64,000 nucleotides of DNA from Siderastrea siderea (Eukaryota > Cnidaria > Anthozoa > Scleractinia > Rhizangiidae). The translations under genes were made by a program, and so were the position numbers. Of this stretch, positions 52,261 to 62,400 are shown piece after piece. The DNA is taken from contig OZ034970.1 of assembly GCA_964030785.1 (NCBI GenBank), positions 14,913,411 through 14,977,410 of the forward strand, in the 5' to 3' direction. The notes under the pieces were generated by a model, which did not search any database, was not told the origin of the DNA, and worked only from the letters and a program-made list of their open reading frames with translations. How positions within the stretch are numbered: the first letter of the stretch is position 1; each line of letters opens with the position of its first letter.

Positions 52261-52809
52261 TTTGTTACCTCAAGTGCACTCAGGAACACACTGGCTGTGG
52301 TCGCCGTCAGTGTTAGTTCAGTGATATGTTGTAATTCAATCCCAACCGGCAACTAAGATATAACATCATCCAAAAATTTAAATAAGAAAAGAAACACAAT
52401 AATCGTATGCCGGAACCGCATATTTTAGCATTTTAAGTCCAGTTTTTGTTACTCGGGCGATGAGGCAAATTTAAAGAGATTTAACCACTCACGACAGCAG
52501 GGGTTCATCGATGAGTGTGGTTGCAGGCACATTTGAGCATTAACTGGTGTTTGCTTCTGTCTTACACTTTTCAACCATGCTACCATGTTACCACTTTTTC
52601 AACGTGGTTAAATCTCTTTGAATTAACTGCATCACCCAAGCAACAAACACACTTTCTTATTTAAATTTTTGTTATGATTTAAAAAAAATACCCGGTGGGT
52701 ATAAACACTGAAGGGTTCTCCACGCCCCGGGGCTCAATGCTCAATTTCGCTTCAGACAATGTGTTTCTTTGCGCGAATCCGCTGACTAAAGCACGTTGGG
52801 TCTTGAACA

Positions 52810-52928
52810 AAACAATATACGGTAAGACTGATCCGTAAGGATCAGTCTTACCGTATATTTTTTTACTTCGAGTATTTCACTGATCCGGCAACTCTCAACG
52901 TCTCGTCGCTGCGCTTGTGTTAAGGGTT
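52810..52928. mobile_element. 119-bp hairpin insertion in the ATG14-like promoter
   Basis: Absent from the duplicate copy near 50400, where the host sequence runs through unbroken. TTGAACA flanks it on both sides (52803-52809 and 52929-52935) and occurs once in the empty copy, a 7- to 8-bp duplication as hAT-type elements make. It includes a perfect 21-bp hairpin, arms 52814-52834 and 52839-52859, loop GTAA. Confidence 0.75.
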
Positions 52929-52998
52929 TTGAACACACTGTTTTTGGCGGTCAGCAGTTAATCGCCAAAACCAAATTCAGCAAAATGTACAACACAAA

Positions 52999-55900
52999 AT
53001 GGCTGAATATTTCCAAGATGACAAGGAATTGAAATTACGGACGATTGGTAGATCGCCTTTGTCCTGCCCCCTTTGTAAGAACAAGAGAAGGAATTTTACG
53101 TGCGAGTCGTGCATCGAGAATGGAAACTTTGGCCATTGCAGTGGAAAATACAATGAACGGTAAACAGTTTCGTTACAGTATTTTTACTTCCAGGGTGAAG
53201 ACGCTTTAATATATTTGTAAATACCTAAGCTTCAAAAAGCCTCCTTTGTTTCTAAACAAATCTTCTGTTGATAACTAGTATTGCCATAACGTCGTTCTTT
53301 CTTTCTGTCGAGCAGGTATGATGAAAAGTTAAGGAAGTTAGAGATTTTAAAAAGGTTAAAGAAAGAATATGAAAAACGGTAGGTGAATTCAAAAATTTTA
53401 ATCGTCTTTCAGCGCACTGTACATCATAAACTTTAAACTAGTGTGCGGTTGATCTGATTTAGTGAATATGATTTTCATTTGAATTTTATTTTGTGGGGAA
53501 TATGAAACCATGCTCTTCCTGTACTTACAGTGCACTGGATGTGTTAAGAAAGAGAGAAGAAACAGAGAAGTTGGTTTGTATATTAAGTTTGTTTATTATA
53601 ATAAGCTCGTAGTTTATAAATTTGTTTTCTTTAGTTGACAAAATTAATCAATAATTACTGATTAATGAAATGGCAGCTTTCACTTCCCCCTTTTTGTCCC
53701 CTGAGGGGGAACTCCCATGTAGAAGTTGACTGGAGGTCCGATTTAAGCCATCTTGTATTCACAAAAGTACCATAAGCCAACATTAACCTCCCCCAAATGA
53801 AGAACATAATGGAGTCATTACTAAACCCAAAAATACCATGCCTCTTTTTTCAGATCTAACCAATACCTACAAAATTTTATCTGAAGCCAAAATAAAAATT
53901 ACCCTTCAAAAATACAGACCATAATATAAGAATATAAAATGAACTAAAAAATAAAGAAAATGAGAATAAAATGAATAGGAATTTGCAGCCATTTTCTTCA
54001 GAGTGGCTGTTCATCTGCAGTGTTCAGACTGAACTGGAATTTAGAAAATAACGTTGTTTTTTGCGGAATAAGAAACCGGAGTACCTGCCAGAAACCCTTC
54101 AGAGCGAAAATGAGAACTAATAACAAACTCAACCCACACACGACATTGAGTCTTGGATTCAAAGCTGGGCTACATAAGTCAGATCGGTGAGAAGTGAGTG
54201 CTACAACCTCGGACAAAACTACTTGAGACAAATTGAAAACCCACCCGTATTTTCCTATTGTTTTTAATCAAACCTCTCAAACTACTGCATAAGTATCTGT
54301 CCTCCCCCCTCCCCTTGTTTTGAAGACCACAGGATCTGTATGGGCAAGCATCATGGCCAAAACAACATTGTACGGGGGTCTTGCAGTGTCCAATTAAGGC
54401 GTCGATATTGGAAAACAGGTGGATCTGTCTCAAGAGTTTTGTCCAAGGTTGTCTATGACACGGGCTTCCTTAAAACGCTCTAGCTTCAAGGTTAAAAGAC
54501 AATTCACCTTCATTTTTTCCACAGATATTCTACATATATAGTTGTTTCAGTCTGAAGACTGCAAAAGAAATGATTGAAACAATTAGAACAATGTCACGTG
54601 ACTGCATTTGGATGTGACAGTCTCACGCATCACATGATAATTACATGAGCATTATGTAACGTGGCTCTTAAAATACTCGGCACACTCGGCTCGGCACGCT
54701 CATTTAACGCACCCTTAGCCTGTACGCAACTCATCTACATGCTGCTGCCTAAATGCTCTTTCTAAGAGGTTTTACTGCTATCGCCAATATTTATTGGCGA
54801 TTCTTTCTCTACATAGTATACAGTAGTTTTTTCAGGCTAGAAAACCGAACACGATTTACATGGACAAAGATGTCGATTGATACTCCCAACGATTTGTATC
54901 GATTTTCCACGATTTTGTCGCTTGGACAGTAAAGTAACAAACATTAAGTCACCTTTATTTTAATTAGCCGTTAAACCGTGATAAACTGTTAAAAGGAGTC
55001 TTAAAACAACCCTAAATCGTATGAAACATTTCTTAAACTGTAACTGAAACGTCAAATTTTCATTAAACACACTTGAAGTGCACTTCACAGTTAAAAAGTA
55101 CTAATTTAATATTTCAGCCTTTCGCAATTGCTTCATGTTATTAATGTCAGCGATGCAACCGTTGACTGCAATCTAGCCTCACCGCTAGGTGGTAATGCTC
55201 TCCAGAATTTTTATGTTTCCCACGGAAACAGCACCACTGAAGAATGTTTGCTGTGCCACTGCTGAACGACCTAATCACAGCTAATGCAAAATCTTCACGC
55301 GACGGGAACAGGTGAAGATTTGCCAGGCTTTACGTCAGCATCTAAACAGCTCTAACCTCTTTGTTGCCAAGCGGTTCACGAGCGTATTCTGAATATTCTG
55401 ACGATGTCTTGTCGCTATCATAACTTCTTAAAAGATCCCCTTTAACCGCTGAGGGTTAGTTGTAGTGATAAATCCACCAACATAAGCGTAATAGTCACTT
55501 AAGTTGTTTACAAGCCATACCCACAGTAACCCTAGCAGCAAAACGCTGTTAACAACTTATGTATTGGGAGCTCCTCAGTTTTAAATTTGGCCGTCAAATT
55601 TTTATTTCCTACTAGCTTTCACGGAAATATGCATAAAAACTATAACCTAGGTAAATTAGACAAGAAAAAACGACAATAAAGTTGACTGCAAGTTGTCAAT
55701 GTTAAAAATACATACCAGCTACCTGTAGACAATCTTGGACAAAACTACTTGAGACAAATTGAAAACACACCCATATTTTCCTATTGTTTTTAATTAAACC
55801 TCTCAAACTACTGCATAAGTATCTGTCCTCCCCCCTCCCCTCTTTCAATGTTGTTTTTGTATGGGCAAGCATCATGGCCAAAACAACATTGTACGGGGGT

Positions 55901-58279
55901 CTTGCAGTGTCCAATTAAGGCGTTGATATTGGAAAACAGGTGGATCTGTCTCAAGAGTTTTGTCCAAGGTTGTAGCTCTCACCACTATTATTCCTGCTTC
56001 CCTAAATATCAAAATGGTGAGATCCTATGGTAGATATGTGTGTAGTGTATTTATAAGTCTATTCAACATCCTGCATTGTAGAATTGTGACCTGATATCCA
56101 GCAGACAAAAAGTTCTGCTGCTGAGATTGGTAGTGCAAGAGGCAACACAAGATCTTAAGTCAGGTGAGAACTTTCTTCGGCAAGAAAAAACAAACAAACA
56201 AAGCTATAAATTTTTTTTGTGACTTAAACTGCTGTCCTAATCTGGTAAGCTTTATATATATGGTTCCTATTTGTAGACTGCCTAGTTTGGAATTCAGTTC
56301 TAGGCCAAACTAACATTCAAGAGTTTGAACATAAGAGAGAGAGAAAACATGCTCTCATTTTGTGCCATTCAACAAGACACTCCTTTCACAGGGCCGCCAT
56401 GGTTTTCCTTACAAATTTTCCCTGGGCCGGGGTCCCTTTAGGGATTCAGGAGTCCCCCTAGGGAGCTCTCCTTGAGACCCCCATTACCTGAACCAAGAGA
56501 AGCAGAGGAAAACTTGCAAGTCCCAAGGTTACAAATCATTGAAAGCCCAGAGCTCAGAATATGTTGATACAGCAAAGAAAGTTCTAGAAAGATGGTTTTC
56601 TTCCAAACTCTAAGACAATTTACAATTTCTGTCACTGTTTTAGTGTTTTCTGTTTTTATAGGTGTCGTTTACCCCTCCCTTGGGAGAAAAATTCTCTTCA
56701 TTAACTGATCCTGATTTCTTAAACAAACTAGCACTTATTTTAAACCTGTGTTGAATTAATAATAAGCAGTGCATCTACATGTATTTACTAGCTGAGTTTT
56801 ATTTGTTTACTATTTTTTGGAATGCAGAAACTGATGCTTTGATTGAACTTCAAAACTCAAATGACTTGCTAAAATCAAAGCAAACAGAACACTGTAACAA
56901 ACTGCAGCTAAAGACAAAGCAGCTTCAACAATATCAGGTGATGTTTGATAAAAACAGAATGAGAAAGGTTGTAAGGACTTGAAAGAAGCTTTCTGCAGTC
57001 ATCCATAAATGAACTCATATGACTGGCTCAATTGTCATTAACCATTTAAACAATAGAGTTCTTCTGTCGAGGGCACTATCGTGTGATAGTTTGCACAAGG
57101 AAATTTGATGTTCACAACAAATATATGAAGTTTGAACATCAAATTTCCGAGGGAACCTATCACCATAGGGCCTGAGACAGAAGGACTCTATTGTTTTTAT
57201 TGTACAAAATATGCTAAATTTTCAGTGAAAATTGCCAAAAATGGGCACCATGTGCTGATAGGCACCCACTGACGAGAAACACCATCACGTCACATGACTG
57301 ATTTTGACCAATGGGAGTACACCAAAATTTAGCACTCTACTATCATGAATAACTGTTAGTCATTGATGATATGCACCACCTAATTGTATGACCTTTTGAT
57401 TTTTTTATGTAAAAGTGAACTAAAAATTTTTATTTGACTTTGATTTGTTAATTTTTGTCACTGCCCATTGAATGAGAGTTCATTTAAACCATGGATAATG
57501 ATGGAGCCACTTCATAATTCCTCGTTCAGTATTTCTTCTGTGGTTATTTCAAAGTTTAATAAAAAGTTCACTGGATTCCAAATTATAGTAGTTGTCCTCT
57601 AAAACCATGTTTGTAATTTGTAACATTCTTAGCACAGCTTAAATGGAAATCAGTGTTAACTGTTTGCATTCTGTGTTTAATTGAGTTTAAATTATTATTA
57701 TTATTATTGTTATTATTATTATGATCACTCCTGGTTGCTTCATGCTGTAGAAACCTAATCTTTGACCCTGTGGGCCATCTGTGACCCCAGTGGGACTCAC
57801 AAAACCTTTACTTAAATTTGGATGATTTTATTGACTGAGTTAAGAAGGTAAATTGGCCACCACAAAGAAATTGTTGAAAAGCTGTCATTTTTAACATTAG
57901 CCCTTCATCAGACACAGGGATAAAATTAATTATGCTCAAAATATTTATCAGCTTTTGTATTTCTTCATGTTGGCAAATTAACTTTATCAACTCAGTTGAT
58001 AAAACCAAATTTTTGTGTTTCACGTCCCCCTGAGAGTGATGTAGCACGGCGGTTTCTTTAGAAATTTACCCCTTTGTACCTTTATGTTAACCCTTTCTCA
58101 ACAGGGTGCTGTGGCAAAAAGCAAGAAAGAGCTTGAGACAGTAACTGACAGATTGTGTGAAGTTCGCAGACTCAGCATATCTCAGATACAGAAATACCTG
58201 TTTCCTATTCAAGTCAATCCTGTTTATCAAGTTCTTGGGACTCCACCCTTGAAGGATAATGTCATTGAGAGAACAAAAG
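52999..58279 (+). CDS. ATG14/Barkor-like autophagy protein gene, 5' part (six exons seen)
   Basis: ATG14 is a subunit of the PI3-kinase complex I (VPS34, VPS15, Beclin 1) that starts autophagosomes. Exons: 52999-53159, 53316-53378, 53531-53573, ~56105-56163, 56828-56937, 58105-58279, with GT-AG borders and matching phases except between the third and fourth, where an exon or border is missed. Exon 1 encodes the paired cysteines CPLCKNKRR and CESCIENG that mark ATG14; exons 2-5 encode a coiled coil; exon 6 has QKYLFPIQV, like the conserved region after the coil. The C-terminal membrane-binding BATS region is not in the window; the next 5.7 kb is retrotransposon, so the gene either continues past 64 kb or is cut. 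Confidence 0.8.
54203..54452. mobile_element. ~250-bp MITE in ATG14-like intron, copy 1
   Basis: Ends ACAACCTCGGACAAAACT and the near-perfect inverse AGTTTTGTCCAAGGTTGT (about 26 bp with one mismatch and one extra base). The body is ~93% like copy 2 by eye. Confidence 0.8.
55729..55973. mobile_element. ~245-bp MITE in ATG14-like intron, copy 2
   Basis: Second copy in the same orientation and same intron, 1.3 kb from the first, sharing a CCTCCCCCCTCCCCT tract. A deletion of ~12 bases near 55847 distinguishes it. Confidence 0.8.
57051..57193. mobile_element. 143-bp foldback MITE in ATG14-like intron
   Basis: CAATAGAGTTCTTCTGTC at the left pairs with GACAGAAGGACTCTATTG at the right; an inner pair GGAAATTTGATGTTC and its complement GAACATCAAATTTCC lies around the centre. 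Confidence 0.85.
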
Positions 58280-58738
58280 GTAAGTTCTACATTTTTTTAT
58301 TTTCTTTGTGTTGTTTGGATCTAGTTATACAAAACTGCAGTAAAGCAGAGCAAAAAGCCTTGCTGGAAATTTGTCAGCACATGGCTTGAAAACCAGGCTT
58401 TTCATTTGAAGCCAGAGGCCGGACATTATGTCTGATTGCTTGCTATATTGTGTCTGTTACTTTGATGCAATATATTTGTATTTTAATTATTACTCAGTGA
58501 GGCACAGGAACTGATTGATTGAAGGATTGCTTGGGCTTGATGAGTGGACTTGTGAAATAATTTGAAAGTGTAGGAACACAAATTTGCAGAAAGCCAGATT
58601 TGCAGTCTCCGATATTCAGTGAATGTTCAACTAAAAGTACTTTCCATCACCCAAACAACTGTAAATAAATGTTTTAAAATATTGCTATAGCTACCAATGG
58701 TTTTTACTTATCATAAAAACTTTTAAGACCTAACCTGA

Positions 58739-58868
58739 GGCCGGATTCATGAAGCCCTTCTAAGATAAGATGTGTCCTATGTATTTGTTGGAAAACAAAA
58801 GCCTATTGTTAAGAAACAATAGGATTCATCTTGACTTAGGACAGCTTGTTTGTGAATCCTGCTCCAGG
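58739..58868. repeat. Foldback repeat downstream of exon 6
   Basis: GGATTCATGAAG.. at the left and ..GTGAATCC at the right, with CTATTGTTAAGAAACAATAG in the middle as a perfect small hairpin. Confidence 0.65.
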
Positions 58869-59379
58869 GTTTAGGGGTTATAATTCATCCTTTGCCTTTG
58901 CCCAAACATTATAAACGGCTTATCAGAGGATACAAGTTAAAAAGTTTTTAGGGGGAGCATGCCCCCAGACCCTCCTAGAGGCTTGCACCTTAGGTGCTCG
59001 CTCTATGCCTGATGGCTTGAAAACAAATCACATGCGGTGCTTTCAGAATAGTTCATAAATTATACACTTTTTATTTATTTCAGTCAGGGTGATCCCTTCA
59101 GCCTTTATAAAGAAAATACTGTTATCTATGGGAGCCCTTAAAACTGTTCCCGATTTTAGACCAAAATGGCGTAAACTATGACCGAATTTCAGATCAAAAT
59201 GAGAAAGTCTATGATGCAATTTCAGACCCAAATGGTGAAAATCTTTACTATGGTTTAGACCACAACAGTTCAAACCACATCTTTTGGAAAGGTACATACC
59301 CATTTAGCTTATATAAGGGAGTACCCCCCCCCCCCTCCCTGTCCCCTGGTTTATCCCACTAAAACACGACCTTAGGCCC
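58869..59379. other. Interval with no recognised feature
   Basis: Includes a C10 run near 59328. No LTR-like TG...CA segment matching the adjacent retrotransposon was recognised. Confidence 0.4.
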
Positions 59380-59450
59380 GGCCACACGAGTTCAACATCG
59401 TTCAGTATTGTTGACTACGAATTTGTTGTACGATGTTTAACACGGTGGCC
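59380..59450. mobile_element. 71-bp palindromic element overlapping the end of the BEL/Pao frame
   Basis: GGCCACACGAGTTCAACATC at the left and GATGTTTAACACGGTGGCC at the right form imperfect inverted arms around a 27-bp centre. The stop codon of the retrotransposon frame (59437) lies inside it. Confidence 0.7.
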
Positions 59451-62400
59451 AAACCGTACAAGAACACGGTACCGTACACGGTACCGTACACGGTACCGTA
59501 CACGGTACAAGAACAACCAACTTATTCACTGCTCGTTCAACGGTAACAAAGCCTCTTCCGTGATACTCGTTGACGGCTTCCCCCGGTTTGGGATTTTTGT
59601 ACTGTACTTGTACTCTCCTTACTCTTCCATCTTCCCCAGGAAATGTCTTGACGACGACACCAAGTTTCCATTGTCCTCTGATTTGGTTAGCATCTTGGAT
59701 GAGCACTACGTCACCTTCCCTAAGATTGCGTTGAGCGGTGTGCCATTTTGGCTGTATTAGTAAACTTGGGAAGTAGTCCCTTGTCCATTTCTTCCAGAAG
59801 TAGTTCACAACATTCTGGACGAATTCAAACCGCTGACGAGGATTGGACGTCTCTCTAAAGGGTCCACTTGGTATTCGTGATGTTGCTCTGCCTAGTAGCA
59901 AGTCATTGGGGCAGAGATAAGTTCCATCATCCGGTGATGTAGGGTGTCTTCCTATCGGTCTTTCATTTAGAAGGTTTGCTACCTCGAAGCAAACTGTTTG
60001 GAGTTCTGAGAATGTCATGACATGATCACTTATAGCTGCTGTTATCGCTCGCTTCACCGATTTCACTAATGCTTCTGACACTCCATTTTGCCAAGGTGCG
60101 TCAGCTGGGGCAAAATCCCACTTGAATCCTTCCATCACACCAAATTCTTTTAGCTCTTCTTGATTCCAACCTTTTACTATATTTTTCAATTCTTCATTTG
60201 CCGCAACTAGTTGAGGCCCGTTGTCGGAATATAGTTTTGAAGGATACCCTCGAATAGATGCAAATCTTCTCAGAACCATGAGGAATTTTTCGGTGCTATA
60301 ATCTGAGGCTAGATCTACGTGTACTGCACGGGTGCTTAAGCAGTTAAATATCACCCCATACGTTTTCCCAGTCGTTCTTTTCTTTACTTCGTCACGAATT
60401 TTGAATGGTCCAAATAGATCAATAGCGGTACAAGTCCAGGCGGGAGATGGCTTCAATCTTTCCACTGGTAATTTTCCCATAATTTGTTCACTCACTTTTT
60501 TGTCTAGTTTCTTGCATATCACGCAGTTGCATCTAATGGACTTAATCATCTTCAGCAACTTGACAATCCAGAACCTCGCGCGTATTTTACTGGCTGTAGA
60601 GAGAACACCGAGATGTCCTCTTTTATGGATATGTTCAGCATATAGACGTGAAAATCGATGATCATAAGGAAGAAATATAACTTCATTTTTGTTGTGACTC
60701 ATCTCAATCCACCTTTCTCCTCGTCCTCCAACCACGTATATTCCGTCTGTATTCTTTCTGGGGCATAGGCGTTTGTATCTTCCTTTTTCAATGTCTTCGT
60801 ACATGCTTTTCTGTGCTTCCATAATCCAGAAATTTTCTGCCTTTGTAATATCACTTGGAGTTAGTGACTTTGTTGCGTGCTTGAAGGATGATTTTGGCTT
60901 TCTTTGGTACATCGCTAAGATTCTGGCTGTCACTCTTATTAGTTTTCCAAAATCTGAGTATCTGTCGATGTTGATTTTTGACGCTAACGTGTCTTTGACT
61001 TCTTTTTTGAAATATTTGGTTACAGTGGATGCTATTTTAATTAACTCAGGAAGTTGCTCCTTGGTCAATGTTTCGTGTATTGGCCATTCAGATTCTGGTA
61101 ATTCAAGGAAGCTGGGTCCATTTTGCCAGATACCGTCCAAATTTATTTCGTTAGGTTTTTTACCACGAGTTAACCAATCTGCGATGTTATATTTGCTTTC
61201 CATCCAAAACCATTCTTTGGGGCTTGTATTCTGTTGTATCTCTCCTACACGTGTTGCAGCAAAGGTATTAAATCCGTACGATTCCTTTTGTATCATGCCA
61301 TGCACTATTTGGGAGTCCACGATATGGTAGCACTTTATAAACTTGTATCTGCAATGTCGTTGTAGGAATGTTTTCAGTCTGGAGTTAAGTACAGCTCCAC
61401 AGAGTTCAATTCTGTCTATTGACATTCTTTTCATGGGTGCTAGTCGATTTTTTGACAGTACGAGCCTGCAATTAAACTGTCCGTCGCTTGTTTCCCATCT
61501 CATATAGGCACATGCGCCGTAGGCGTTACTGGAACCGTCACTGAAAATTATTAATATCGGTTCACCTGTTGCATTTTTGGGCTTTAAACATCTTTTGAAT
61601 TTGACGTTATTCATCTCTATTAGGTCTTGGCAGAATTGCATCCATTCTCGTTTGTACTTGTCCGGGATTGGGTCATCCCAATGTAGCTTCTCTTCAATTC
61701 CCCAGAGTTGTCTCATTAAGATCTTTGCTCTGATCGTAAATGGTCCTGCCAACCCGAGTGGATCGTAAATACTGTTCACTTGTGATAAAATGATTCTCTT
61801 TGTTGTATTTGTATTATCTAAGAACCTTTGGTCCTGTGTATCAGACTGCACATGGGTTTTCTTGTTTTTCTTAGCAGCAATTTTTAATTGAACTTTATAT
61901 TCAAATTCGTCTTGCATTGGATTCCAAACGACTCCAAGAACCTTTTCTGTTGCTGTCGATGCGTCATTGGGTAAAGTCAGGGTTTTAGTTTGGTCTGTGC
62001 CATCATTGGTGAAAATCCATTCTTTTATTTTGAAACTTCCTTCCTCGAGTAAATTTTCTATATCTTTCGCAAGTTTCTTTGCTTTTTCTTTATCAGATAC
62101 GCTCTCTATTATATCGTCCATGTATGTGTTTTCCTTGATCACATGTGCAGCTTTGGGATATTTGTCTTGTCCCATTTCAGCTGTCTTCCGCAATGCTACT
62201 GTGGCGATTGCGCCTGAAGGCTTGTCACCGGATGACACTCTCTGTATCACGTATGTGTCTGGTTGTGTTTCAGTGTTCATGTCTTTCCACAAAAAACGAT
62301 GTGTATGCTGTTCTATCGTTTTCGTCTTCACTGTATGATACATTTTCTTTATATCGCCGATCAATGCTATTCTATTTTCTCTGAATCTTATCAGTATTCC

